Notes under the pieces: model-generated | What the model was told of the DNA's origin: nothing | Database searches by the model: none | Seen by the model: the letters and a program-made list of their open reading frames with translations, nothing else | Shown here: positions 29,001-36,618 of the stretch, piece after piece | Layout of the letters: every line of letters starts with the position of its first letter | How positions within the stretch are numbered: position 1 is the first letter of the stretch | Translations under genes and position numbers: made by a program | Assembly: GCF_017814435.1 (NCBI RefSeq) | Contig: NZ_JAGJCB010000002.1 | Location: forward strand, 1-64,000 | Length of the DNA stretch: 64,000 nucleotides | DNA from: Mariniflexile gromovii | GTDB lineage: Bacteria > Bacteroidota > Bacteroidia > Flavobacteriales > Flavobacteriaceae | Reading direction: 5' to 3'

Positions 29001-29405
29001 GGTAAATGTGAAAGCTAAACTGCCTACAACACCGCTACCTAAAATAGCGATTGCTTTATCATTTGTTAATTCTTTTTTATTCCCAACCAGCTTTTTTAAA
29101 AGCAATGTTATGGTCCAAAACATGAAAAGAATGGTAAAAGCACTGGCTACAGCGCTCATCATATTCATCATATAACCAACTTGCGATGGTTCTAATGCAA
29201 ACATAGAAAAGAAGGCACCAAGCATTTGGAACAAGGGTGCCCCAGGTGGATGCCCTACTTGTAATTTTGCCGAAGTTAAAATATATTCGCCAGCATCCCA
29301 GAAACTTACGGTGGGTTCTACTGTTAGTCCATAAGTGATAAACGCTATTAAAAAAGTGAACCATCCTAAAATGGTGTTCCATTTTTTAAAATTGAAATTG
29401 GTCAT
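26097..29405 (-). CDS. DUF2723 membrane protein, protein-glycan transferase-like (GT-C)
   Basis: The 1102-residue protein has about 12 membrane helices in its first 600 residues, beginning WFTFLIAFITYGLTVEPTVSFWDAGEYILTSAKLQVGHPPG. This matches the GT-C glycosyltransferase layout: a conserved D-x-G-E near the first loop (here WDAGEYI) and a GHPPG motif. A soluble, TPR-like C-terminal region (DKAEEIADIAMTNMPVEYFG) follows. DUF2723 proteins are assigned to Bacteroidota protein O-glycosylation, but the donor is uncertain. The deacetylase downstream could trim its product; that is inference from the 3-nt spacing. Confidence 0.88.
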   Translation of the reverse strand: MTNFNFKKWNTILGWFTFLIAFITYGLTVEPTVSFWDAGEYILTSAKLQVGHPPGAPLFQMLGAFFSMFALEPSQVGYMMNMMSAVASAFTILFMFWTITLLLKKLVGNKKELTNDKAIAILGSGVVGSLAFTFTDSFWFNAVETEVYAMATLIMAAMFWLGLRWEQDMHKPRGNRWLILIAFIIGLSFGVHFMGLLTIPAIGLIYYFKNYKTITVKNFIIANVISVAILLFIFKLLAPSILKIFSISEIFFVNSIGLPFNSGSIIAGILLVAIIYYSLNYTRKKGMVHLNTGVLCITFIIIGFSTWLMLPIRANANVVVNENNPSSARELLAYYNLEQYPETHLFYGPQFTDQYAYLDENEPYVDDKPKYEKDEAKGKYVIVNDYKKAKQNYNHKHASFLPRMWSAEHAENYMMFSGYLDFKLKPEYQMENDLRTTIANFKNDVANGAVDYEDYNNFLKRFKNYIDIETPSFASNVKYLFEYQLGFMYWRYFMWNFSGRQDDIQGKYDNHGNWITGIKPLDEKLLGLSQDNLPSDVLNNKARNTYYMLPLILGLIGFFFLFNINKNVFWVLLVFFLFTGIAIQVYTNVRPFEPRERDYSLVGSFYVFALWIGFGVYALFDLLKKYLAPRILAPVLSVVCLILVPGILAANNWDDHDRSDKYTAKSMAKMYLDSCAEDGILFTIGDNDTFALWYAQEIEGYRTDVRVVNTSLFQTDWYIDQMKRKAYESDPIPSQLTHDLYKYGTNDYIIIEPVVKDTLRVKQFLDFIASNNPKTKYKYILEQKGYDIAQARPQDLNAAYLPTEFLRIPVNKENALKYGIVKPKDADKIVPYIDIKVTGGALYKNRLLMLDIVANNDWKRPIYFTGGSFGDDDYIWMKDYLQLDGMCYKLVPIKTPVDKANPFDMGRVDSELMYNKVKKWDWGNSGSPDIYHDPETRKNSITYRGNLARLIEQLLTEEKLDKAEEIADIAMTNMPVEYFGYYTLLEPYISAYYEVGNKEKARKLFKEVAKKYQENLNYYSKLKKDDQERLFEDIYTDIERYKGLINVLVKYDLDFAETEGDIFNNNLMLFKHFYGDQSEEEDFVPNTEVDFPTSDSIDLTTE

Positions 29406-29509
29406 AAAAAGGGTATGTTTATTAACTGTGCGAATTTAACAATAAATATGTTATTGGGAATGTTTTTAAGTAAACGTTAAGTATTAGAAATTATTTTTCA
29501 AAAAAATGC

Positions 29510-29539
29510 TTGTGAAAATAAAACTTTGTATTAAATTTG
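29510..29539 (+). promoter_or_regulatory. Promoter of tRNA-Gln (TTG-N19-TAAATTTG)
   Basis: TTG 29510-29512 and TAAATTTG 29532-29539 form a full consensus with 19-nt spacing. The tRNA starts 18 nt after it. Confidence 0.75.
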
Positions 29540-29556
29540 CACCCTCAATTGCACAT

Positions 29557-29629
29557 TGGCTTATGGTGTAACTGGCAACACGTCTGGTTTTGGTCCAGAA
29601 GAGTCTAGGTTCGAGCCCTAGTAAGCCAA
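29557..29629 (+). tRNA. tRNA-Gln (anticodon TTG)
   Basis: Folding by eye gives a 7-bp acceptor stem TGGCTTA/TAAGCCA with discriminator A29629, a D stem GTGT/ACAC, an anticodon stem TCTGG/CCAGA with loop TTTTGGT (anticodon TTG) and a T stem CTAGG/CCTAG with loop TTCGAGC. It is 73 nt long. The CCA end is not encoded. It is a complete, single tRNA with its own promoter and terminator. Confidence 0.95.
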
Positions 29630-29641
29630 CAAAAATTGAAT

Positions 29642-29672
29642 AAACCCTAACTTTAATATGTTAGGGTTTTAT
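29642..29672 (+). terminator. Terminator of tRNA-Gln
   Basis: The stem AAACCCTAAC/GTTAGGGTTT at 29642-29651 and 29660-29669 has an 8-nt loop and a T-rich tail. Confidence 0.85.
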
Positions 29673-29732
29673 ATTTTATGATAAAAACTTAATGGGGCGA
29701 GAAGTTTATACTGAGCACAGACGGAGTAAACA

Positions 29733-29795
29733 CTAGTAAGCCAACTTAAATTGTAAAAATCCTGATTCTTTGTTCAGTCGGGATTTTTTTTATGC
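29733..29795 (+). repeat. Copy of the tRNA-Gln 3' end plus a second terminator
   Basis: CTAGTAAGCCAAC at 29733-29745 repeats the last 13 nt of tRNA-Gln and its flank (29618-29630). It is again followed by AAATTG and by a terminator hairpin (29755-29790, with the stem AAAAATCC paired to GGATTTTT). It looks like a leftover attachment-site half or a decayed second tRNA. Confidence 0.7.
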
Positions 29796-29817
29796 AATTT
29801 GGCGTTATCCTTATTAT

Positions 29818-29955
29818 CAGTTTTCAGTCTCGGTTTACAGTCTCAGTCGCAGTATTCAGTAGTTCCCTGTCAGGTTGAGCGCAGTCGAAACCTCTTTTTT
29901 CAGTTGCAGTCGCAGTTTTCAGTTTTCCCTTTCAGGTTGAGCGCAGTCCAAACTC
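29818..29955. repeat. CAGTTTTCAGTC words and two GAGCGCAGTCGAAAC elements
   Basis: Runs of CAGTCTCAGTCGCAG-type words enclose two copies of the TTGAGCGCAGTC element (29873-29885 and 29937-29948), a repeat seen also at 24366, 38797, 39473 and 61796. Confidence 0.75.
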
Positions 29956-29964
29956 CAAAAAACC

Positions 29965-30414
29965 TTAATTCAAATTACGCTTCTGAATAAAAAACCGCTT
30001 CAAAAGTTCTGAAGCTTCCGTTTCCAAAACGCCACCTTGTATGGTGGTTTTAGGGTGCAACTTGGTGTTCAAATTAATACAACCACGCTCCAAATCTCTA
30101 GCGCCATATACAATTTTTGAAATCTGGCTCCAATACAAAGCACCTGCACACATTTGGCAAGGTTCTAGAGTAACATACAACGTGCAATCCTTTAAATATT
30201 TACCCCCTAAAAAATTAGACGCCGCTGTAACGGCTTGCATTTCGGCATGTGCCGTAACATCGGTAAGCATTTCGGTTAAATTATGCCCACGTGCTATCAC
30301 TTTATTATCAATTACAATAACGGCACCTACGGGTATCTCGCCTTTTTCAAAAGCCATTTCTGCTTCTTGAAGGGCTTTTTTCATAAAATAGGTGTCATCA
30401 AAAGGTTGTATCAT
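29965..30414 (-). CDS. tadA: tRNA-specific adenosine deaminase
   Basis: The 149-residue zinc deaminase converts A34 to inosine in tRNA-Arg(ACG). It has zinc ligand His56 and proton shuttle Glu58 in AHAEMQA, and zinc ligands Cys86 and Cys89 in PCQMC. The family's LVYGARD-like IVYGARDLERGC and C-terminal helix (LKRFFIQKR) are present. Guanine deaminase-type relatives are a weaker alternative. It is monocistronic and separated from the tRNA by repeats. Confidence 0.9.
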   Translation of the reverse strand: MIQPFDDTYFMKKALQEAEMAFEKGEIPVGAVIVIDNKVIARGHNLTEMLTDVTAHAEMQAVTAASNFLGGKYLKDCTLYVTLEPCQMCAGALYWSQISKIVYGARDLERGCINLNTKLHPKTTIQGGVLETEASELLKRFFIQKRNLN

Positions 30415-30492
30415 GATAGCAAAAATACAAATTCAATTTGTTTAAAATTCTTTCGGCAAGAAATTTGATGACACTTTTTAAATCTTTCCATT

Positions 30493-31389
30493 ATGAAAAA
30501 ATATTATGCTATTTCAATCCCCAAGCCATGTCATGAAGATTGGAACGCTATGTCTCCAAAGGAAAAAGGCAAATTCTGTAGCTCTTGTTCTAAAACAGTC
30601 ATCGATTTCACTAAAATGAATACTAATGAAATTCAAGATTTTATTCATGAAAACAAAAACAATCGTATTTGTGGCCATTTCAAACAAACACAATTAGATA
30701 GCATTCATTTACATATTCCATCACAAATTCTAACGCAACAACAAAGTTTTCATAAATTATTTTTATTGGCTTTGTTAATTGTTATGGGAACAACCTTAAT
30801 GAATTGTACCAACAAAAATGGAAACAAGCAAAAAATAGATAGTATTGAGGTGGTTGACAACAAAAACGACACCTTTATGGCTACATTTGGCGAACCTCTT
30901 GTAAGTGAAAAAGATTCCACCCCAAATAATACATGTAAAACTAATTCTTTGAAAACACCTAAAATTCCAGAATTAGAAGGCGAAGTCGAAATTATAGGTA
31001 ATACCCTTTTAGAGGAGCCTATTGAAGAAAATTTGGTTTTTGGGATGATTGTTGAAACCCCTGCCGAATTCCAAAACACCCCTCAAAACTTATCAAATAC
31101 AGAAAAACAAGCATATTTCTCTAAAGAGTTGTCAAAATTCATTACCGAAAACTTTAATACGTCGGTATGCATAGAATTAAAAGGAAGACAAATAATTCGA
31201 ACCCAATTTAAAATTGATAAAAAAGGAAATATAACAGACATTAAAATTAGAGCGCCCCACATAAAACTAGAAGAAGAAGCCATTCGTGTGCTTAAACTTT
31301 TACCCCAATTTATTCCTGCAACCCAACGGAACAAACTTATAGACATGAATTATACAATCCCAATCGTTTTTCAAGCAGAAGAACAATAA
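30493..31389 (+). CDS. TonB-like protein with N-terminal Cys-motif domain
   Basis: The 298-residue protein has three parts. Residues 1-65 form a cytoplasmic-looking module with Cys13, Cys29, Cys32 and Cys60 (CHEDWNAMSPKEKGKFC) that could bind a metal. One membrane helix lies at about 86-104 (LFLLALLIVMGTTLMNC). A periplasmic region ends in a TonB C-terminal fold (residues about 205-298; IDKKGNITDIKIRAP, IRVLKLLPQFIPA). TonB proteins energise outer-membrane receptors. The Cys module in place of a normal short cytoplasmic tail is unusual and may sense metal or redox state (inference). It is 18 nt upstream of dxs. Confidence 0.8.
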   Translation: MKKYYAISIPKPCHEDWNAMSPKEKGKFCSSCSKTVIDFTKMNTNEIQDFIHENKNNRICGHFKQTQLDSIHLHIPSQILTQQQSFHKLFLLALLIVMGTTLMNCTNKNGNKQKIDSIEVVDNKNDTFMATFGEPLVSEKDSTPNNTCKTNSLKTPKIPELEGEVEIIGNTLLEEPIEENLVFGMIVETPAEFQNTPQNLSNTEKQAYFSKELSKFITENFNTSVCIELKGRQIIRTQFKIDKKGNITDIKIRAPHIKLEEEAIRVLKLLPQFIPATQRNKLIDMNYTIPIVFQAEEQ

Positions 31390-31395
31390 AATCTG

Positions 31396-31403
31396 TACTT
31401 TTG
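31396..31403 (+). promoter_or_regulatory. -7 element TACTTTTG immediately before dxs
   Basis: An exact TAnnTTTG ends only 4 nt before the GTG start of dxs. A start of transcription about 7 nt further would make a leaderless mRNA. No good TTG was found 19-21 nt upstream, so this is tentative. Confidence 0.35.
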
Positions 31404-31407
31404 CTTC

Positions 31408-33162
31408 GTGCAAAAAAGTCTTTTAAATACAATCCTTTCACCAAAAGAACTCCGTCTTTTAAACCAGAAAGACTTACCCCTACTGGCCCAAGAATTACGC
31501 GAGTTTATCATCAATATTGTCGCCACCAAAGAAGGCCATTTAGGTGCTAGTTTGGGCGTGGTAGAATTAACCATTGCACTGCATTATGTTTTTAACACCC
31601 CCGAAGACCAACTTATTTGGGATGTTGGCCATCAAGCCTACGGTCATAAAATTTTAACGGGCAGAAAAGATTTGTTCCATACCAACCGACAAATGGGTGG
31701 CATTAGTGGGTTCCCAAAACGCGATGAAAGTGTGTATGATGCTTTTGGTGTTGGGCATGCTTCTACTTCTATTTCGGCTGCGTTGGGAATGGCAATTGCG
31801 TCGCAATTAAAAGGCGATGTAAATAAACAACATATTGCCGTTATTGGCGATGCCAGTATTGCAGGAGGCATGGCGTTTGAAGGGTTAAATCACGCTGGCG
31901 TTACCGATGCTAATGTATTAATTATTTTAAATGATAATGCTATTGGTATCGACCCGAGCGTAGGTGCCTTAAAACAGTATTTAACTAATGTTAAAAAAGG
32001 TACACAACGGAAAAATAATATTATTGAAGCCTTAAATATTGATTATTCTGGACCTATTGATGGGCATGATATTGATAAAGTCATTTCAGAATTAAAGCGA
32101 TTAAAAACGGTTAAAGGCCCTAAGTTTTTACATGTTATCACCACCAAAGGCAAAGGTTTAAAACAAGCCGAACAAGACCAAGTAAAGTACCACGCCCCTG
32201 GAAAATTTGATGCCGCTACGGGTGATCTTATTTCCAAAACACCTTCGGAATTTACCAAATACCAAGATGTTTTTGGGCACACCATTGTGGAACTTGCCCA
32301 GCAAAACAAACACATTGTAGGCATTACCCCTGCCATGCCAACAGGAAGCTCGTTAAAATACATGATGGAAACCATGCCGCATCGCGCTTTTGATGTGGGT
32401 ATTGCCGAACAACATGCCGTTACCCTTGCCGCAGGTATGGCAACCCAAGGCTTGGTGCCGTTTTGCAATATATACTCCACGTTTTTACAACGCGCTTACG
32501 ACCAAATCATACACGATGTGGCTTTACAAAAACTACCCGTTATTTTTTGTTTAGACCGTGCTGGTTTGGTGGGGGAAGATGGCGCCACCCACCATGGAGT
32601 TTTTGATATATCGTATTTAAGATGCATACCCAACCTCATCATATTTGCACCACGTAACGAGGTGGAACTGCGCAACATCATGTACACCGCGCAATTGGGG
32701 TTGCAGCAACCCATCGCCATTCGTTACCCACGAGGTACAGGCGTAACGGTTGATTGGAAACAGCCTTTTGAAAAAATTGACATAGGCAAAGGCGTTCAGT
32801 TAAAAGCAGGGAATAACCTTGCTATTTTGAGCATTGGTACTATGTCCAAAAATGTTACCGAAGCTATTTTAGATTTAGAAGTGTCGCATTACGATATGCG
32901 TTTTGTAAAACCTTTAGACGACACCCTACTTCATAACATCTTTAAAAAATACCAAACCATTGTAACGGTTGAAGACAATAGCATACAAGGTGGTTTTGGA
33001 AGCGCTATTTTAGAATTTGCCGCTACCCACAACTACAAAAACACCATAAAGGTTTTAGGGATTCCTGATACTTTTATTGAACATGGCAGTGTTACCGAAC
33101 TGCAAAAAAGTGTTGGGTTGGATGTTCAAAGTTTATCAACTATGTTTAGTGGTCTTATTTAG
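31408..33162 (+). CDS. dxs: 1-deoxy-D-xylulose-5-phosphate synthase
   Basis: The 584-residue thiamine-diphosphate enzyme is the first step of the MEP isoprenoid pathway and the DXP source for pdxJ. Visible are the VGHQAYGHKILTGR N-terminal His region, GDASIAGGMAFEGLNHAG (ThDP-binding GDG-like, residues about 150-167), VGIAEQHAVTLAAG (catalytic Glu, about 330-343) and the transketolase C-terminal domain. It starts with GTG. It is a little shorter than the Escherichia coli enzyme (620). A 14-bp exact piece of its 3' end is repeated at 33432-33445 beside the restriction island. Confidence 0.95.
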   Translation: MQKSLLNTILSPKELRLLNQKDLPLLAQELREFIINIVATKEGHLGASLGVVELTIALHYVFNTPEDQLIWDVGHQAYGHKILTGRKDLFHTNRQMGGISGFPKRDESVYDAFGVGHASTSISAALGMAIASQLKGDVNKQHIAVIGDASIAGGMAFEGLNHAGVTDANVLIILNDNAIGIDPSVGALKQYLTNVKKGTQRKNNIIEALNIDYSGPIDGHDIDKVISELKRLKTVKGPKFLHVITTKGKGLKQAEQDQVKYHAPGKFDAATGDLISKTPSEFTKYQDVFGHTIVELAQQNKHIVGITPAMPTGSSLKYMMETMPHRAFDVGIAEQHAVTLAAGMATQGLVPFCNIYSTFLQRAYDQIIHDVALQKLPVIFCLDRAGLVGEDGATHHGVFDISYLRCIPNLIIFAPRNEVELRNIMYTAQLGLQQPIAIRYPRGTGVTVDWKQPFEKIDIGKGVQLKAGNNLAILSIGTMSKNVTEAILDLEVSHYDMRFVKPLDDTLLHNIFKKYQTIVTVEDNSIQGGFGSAILEFAATHNYKNTIKVLGIPDTFIEHGSVTELQKSVGLDVQSLSTMFSGLI

Positions 33163-33323
33163 CCAAGACACTTACTAAACCACTTAAAATTAATTGCATC
33201 TAGAAATTTATTTGATATGAAGTACTACGTCCATCACCTTCCACTTTAAACAGGTCCAATCGCCACCAATTATATAATATTTGCAGATTACAACACTTAA
33301 TTGGCTCAGAAATAGCTAAAAGC

Positions 33324-33367
33324 ATGAGCCGATTAACAAAAATAATTGGCTCATCATAAATTTTTTT
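33324..33367 (+). terminator. Terminator downstream of dxs
   Basis: A 12-bp stem (33324-33335 with 33343-33354, core ATGAGCC/GGCTCAT) has a 7-nt loop followed shortly by T7. It is placed 160 nt after the dxs stop. Nothing coding was seen between. Confidence 0.8.
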
Positions 33368-33423
33368 AGGAATTATTTCAAAATAAACTTGCTTTTATAA
33401 AATTATAATCTAAAATTGATTTA

Positions 33424-33466
33424 AGAAACTATTGGGTTGGATGTTGAGGGTTTGTCTTTATTATAA
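33424..33466 (+). pseudogene. Duplicated remnant of the dxs 3' end
   Basis: TTGGGTTGGATGTT at 33432-33445 equals 33113-33126 in dxs. In the matching frame it reads ETIGLDVEGLSLL-stop against KSVGLDVQSLSTM in dxs. It is a second, divergent copy of the gene's tail, so a different dxs allele probably entered with the island. Confidence 0.6.
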
Positions 33467-33585
33467 ACTTAATCATTAACCTATATCAACTTCGTGATTT
33501 ACTTGGGTTATTCAGGTTAAAAATGTGTTACATTATTGAATAAACAAAATAATCAAATTAAAAACTCGAAATCAAAATGTTTTCA

Positions 33586-33606
33586 TATATTTGGACAATA
33601 TTTGTC
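33586..33606 (+). promoter_or_regulatory. Promoter and operator-like dyad of the controller gene
   Basis: TATATTTG at 33586-33593 is an exact -7. It overlaps GACAA-TAT-TTGTC (33594-33606), a dyad lying at the expected transcription start and so a likely site for the controller's autoregulation. The gap 33163-33623 otherwise holds only the dxs terminator and the dxs tail copy. Confidence 0.5.
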
Positions 33607-33623
33607 TAAAACTATTTTGACCA

Positions 33624-33932
33624 ATGATAACATTAGGTGATACTTTAAAATGTGCAAGAGAGGAAAAGGGTTTGATACTACGAAAAGTTGCGGCTGAAGT
33701 AGATATTGACCAATCTCTGATTAGTAAGTTTGAGAAAAATGAAAGGAAGCCGACAATGGAGCAAATCATAAGGCTTGCGAAGTTTTATAAACTTTCAGAA
33801 GGTGAGTTAATCATAAATTGGTACTCGGAAAAAATTGCAGATGAACTAAAATACACAGAATCAACTTCTGAAATACTAAAAGTAGCAGAAGAAAAAATTA
33901 ATTATTACAAAGCTCAAGAAAATGGAAAATAA
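33624..33932 (+). CDS. XRE-family regulator (restriction-modification controller)
   Basis: The 102-residue DNA-binding protein has a helix-turn-helix at residues about 12-62 (LKCAREEKGLILRKVAAEVDIDQSLISKFEKNERKP), followed by a helical tail ending in KINYYKAQENGK. It overlaps the methylase gene by 11 nt, as controller genes of type II systems often do, so that methylase is made first. The dyad at its promoter supports autoregulation. Its small size and position make a C protein more likely than an unrelated phage repressor. Confidence 0.85.
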   Translation: MITLGDTLKCAREEKGLILRKVAAEVDIDQSLISKFEKNERKPTMEQIIRLAKFYKLSEGELIINWYSEKIADELKYTESTSEILKVAEEKINYYKAQENGK

Positions 33933-35169
33933 GAAAATGAAAGTTGCAGAATTATTTGCGGGAGTTGGAGGGTTTCGTCTTGGACTTGAAAAAAGTAACT
34001 ATGAAGTTGTTTGGAGTAATCAATGGGAGCCTTCCACCAAAACGCAACACGCTTCAATGGTTTATGAAGCGCGTTTTGGAAAAGAAAACCACTCAAATGA
34101 AGATATAAATGAAGTTGTAGCAAGAAATGTAGAGGAAATTCCAGATCATGATTTATTGGTCGGCGGATTTCCCTGTCAAGACTATTCAGTTGCAACTACA
34201 TTGCATAATTCAAAAGGGTTAAAAGGAAAAAAAGGTGTTTTATGGTGGTCGATTCACAAAATTCTAGAGAATAAAAAGATTAAACCAAAATATCTTTTTT
34301 TGGAGAATGTTGATAGACTTTTGAAATCACCAGCAAAACAAAGAGGACGTGATTTTGCTGTAATGTTGCAGAGCTTGAACGATTTAGGTTATGCTGTAGA
34401 ATGGAGAGTTATCAATGCCGCAGAATATGGGATGCCACAAAGACGAAGAAGAATTTTCTTTATTGGTTATCATAAATCAACAGAGGTTTACAATAGACTT
34501 CAAAAATGTAATAAGATTAATTGGTTAACAAAAGAAGGAACTATAGCAAACGCCTTTCCAGTGTCTGAAACAAATTCAATTCAAGAAGTCGAGTTGAAAG
34601 GAGATTTAGTAGAACTAACCAAGAATTTCAATAAAACCGGAAAATTATCGCCTTTTAAAAATACAGGATTGCTTATTAATGGAAAGGTTTACACAACTAA
34701 AACAGAGCCAAATTATGATGGAGAAAAAATCGTTTTAGCTGATGTTTTACAGAATGGAGAAGTCCCTAAAGACTTTTTCATTGATGAAAAAGACAAAGAC
34801 AAATGGGAATATTTAAAAGGCTCTAAAACCATTGAACGTGTTTCAAGTGAAGGACATAAATATAAATACTCAGAAGGCGGAATGATTTATCCTGATGCTT
34901 TAGATAATGCTTCAAGAACTATAATTACAGGAGAAGGTGGAAAATCGCCTTCAAGATTTAAGCACGTAGTTGCTTCCGATAGGGGCTTGAGAAGATTAAC
35001 TCCAATCGAATTAGAAAGATTAAATATGTTTCCAGACAATCACACAAAACTTCTCGGGATAACGGACACAAAACGAGCCTTTTTTATGGGAAATGCATTG
35101 GTAGTTGGAGTCATTGAGAAAATTGGAGTGGAACTATATAAACAGGTAAACCAATTTGAATATGCTTGA
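33922..35169 (+). CDS. DNA cytosine-5 methyltransferase (Sau3AI-type)
   Basis: The 415-residue C5 methylase has motif I VAELFAGVGGFRLGLE at 8-23, the catalytic motif IV GFPCQDYS with Cys85, ENV at 128-130, and QRRRR at 173-177, then a variable target-recognition region and the C-terminal GNALVVGV motif. DRLLKSP-x-QRGRDFAVML and the WRVINAAEYG stretch resemble what I recall of M.Sau3AI, which methylates GATC. The partner nuclease agrees. It protects host DNA. Start ATG at 33922 overlaps the controller; ATG 33937 is a second option. Confidence 0.92.
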   Translation: MENKKMKVAELFAGVGGFRLGLEKSNYEVVWSNQWEPSTKTQHASMVYEARFGKENHSNEDINEVVARNVEEIPDHDLLVGGFPCQDYSVATTLHNSKGLKGKKGVLWWSIHKILENKKIKPKYLFLENVDRLLKSPAKQRGRDFAVMLQSLNDLGYAVEWRVINAAEYGMPQRRRRIFFIGYHKSTEVYNRLQKCNKINWLTKEGTIANAFPVSETNSIQEVELKGDLVELTKNFNKTGKLSPFKNTGLLINGKVYTTKTEPNYDGEKIVLADVLQNGEVPKDFFIDEKDKDKWEYLKGSKTIERVSSEGHKYKYSEGGMIYPDALDNASRTIITGEGGKSPSRFKHVVASDRGLRRLTPIELERLNMFPDNHTKLLGITDTKRAFFMGNALVVGVIEKIGVELYKQVNQFEYA

Positions 35170-36547
35170 TATCAATTCAGCAGAATCAATTATTGAATTT
35201 GCTAAAAAACTAAAAAATCAAACTTTACGACAAGCCTGTGGTATTGAAATTGAAAAACACGGTTATAAGGGAAAAGGGAATTTTGGTCAAATATTAGAGA
35301 AATTCTATTTTGGCTATGAGCCTAATTCAGATTCAGAACCTGATTTTAAAGAAGCAGGAATTGAACTAAAAACCAGTCCATTAAAGACTTTAAAAAATGG
35401 TGAATTCCGCTCAAAAGAAAGATTGGTTTTAAATATCATAAACTATTTAGAAGTTCATAAAGAAGAGTTCGAAACAAGTTCATTTTGGAAGAAAAATGCA
35501 CATTTATTGCTGGTGTTTTATCTTCACGACAAAGATTTGGATTTACTTGATTACTTAATAAAATTAGTTGAAGGTTGGCAATACCCAAGTGAAGATTTAA
35601 AAATAATTAAGCACGATTGGGAATTAATCAATCAAAAAATAAAAAACGGAAAAGCACACGAATTATCTGAAGGGGATACATTTTATCTTGGAGCTTGCAC
35701 AAAAGGGTCAACTGCCTTAAAATCCTTTAGAAATCAGCCTTTCAATTTAGAACAAGCTAAACAAAGAGCATATTCTTTAAAGCAAGGCTATGTAAATCAT
35801 ATAATTGCAAATATAGCTCAAGAAGAAACTGCTATTTATGGAAAAATAATTGAAAAGCCAGAAATTCTTGATGTAGTTGAGTCAATTGAAGATGTTGTTA
35901 TTTCTAAATTCAAACCGTTTTATGGAAAATCAGCAGAACAAATTGAACAAGAATTAGGCTTGGAGTTAAACCAAAAAGCTAAAAGTTATTTCGCTAATCT
36001 TACAAATGCTATTCTTGGGCTCAAACTTGGGCAAAAAATTGAAGAATTTGAAAAAGCAGATATTCATGTAAAAACTATTCGACTTAAAGAAAACAACTTA
36101 CCTAAAGAAGATATTTCATTTCCAACTTTTGAATATAAAGAATTGATTGATACAGATTGGGAAGATTCGGATTTCAAGAATATTTTGGAAAGTAAATTTT
36201 TCTTTGTCTTCTACCAATTTGACGGTCAAAAATTAATATTAAGAAAAGTGAAATTTTGGAATATGCCTTATTCAGATATAATTGAAGCTAAAAATATTTG
36301 GGAAGCAATGGTAAAGACTGTTTCAAATGGAGAAATCGTAAAAGAAGTAACGGAAAAAGGTGTAAGAAAAACATATTTCCCAAAGAAAACTGAAAACAGA
36401 GTAAGTCATGTTAGACCACACGCAAGAAATGCAGCAGATACCTATGGTTTACCTGTTGCAGATAAATTGACAGGATTGACTGAATACACAAAACATTGTT
36501 TTTGGCTAAATGCAAGTTATGTGAAAGACGAAATATATCTAAAATAA
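35156..36547 (+). CDS. Sau3AI/MutH-type restriction endonuclease
   Basis: The 463-residue nuclease has the MutH-fold active site Asp63, Glu70 and Lys72 (in DFKEAGIELKTSP). The preceding GNFGQILEKFYFGY segment has the same layout as MutH and Sau3AI. The remaining about 250 residues can form the second, non-catalytic MutH-like half of Sau3AI, which makes it dimer-like and effector-sensitive. Length matches Sau3AI (about 490). It overlaps the methylase by 14 nt. Recognition of GATC is inferred from both family resemblances and not visible in the sequence itself. Confidence 0.88.
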   Translation: MNMLDINSAESIIEFAKKLKNQTLRQACGIEIEKHGYKGKGNFGQILEKFYFGYEPNSDSEPDFKEAGIELKTSPLKTLKNGEFRSKERLVLNIINYLEVHKEEFETSSFWKKNAHLLLVFYLHDKDLDLLDYLIKLVEGWQYPSEDLKIIKHDWELINQKIKNGKAHELSEGDTFYLGACTKGSTALKSFRNQPFNLEQAKQRAYSLKQGYVNHIIANIAQEETAIYGKIIEKPEILDVVESIEDVVISKFKPFYGKSAEQIEQELGLELNQKAKSYFANLTNAILGLKLGQKIEEFEKADIHVKTIRLKENNLPKEDISFPTFEYKELIDTDWEDSDFKNILESKFFFVFYQFDGQKLILRKVKFWNMPYSDIIEAKNIWEAMVKTVSNGEIVKEVTEKGVRKTYFPKKTENRVSHVRPHARNAADTYGLPVADKLTGLTEYTKHCFWLNASYVKDEIYLK

Positions 36548-36618
36548 ACCAAAACTTCAAATTATTCCCTAATTCCACATCAGAAATTATATTAATTCCT
36601 AGTAAAAACAAGTTAACA

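Noticed and set aside
29818-29955. CRISPR array from repeated CAGTC words
   Set aside because: Repeats are irregular, short and without spacers of even length; no cas gene is present.
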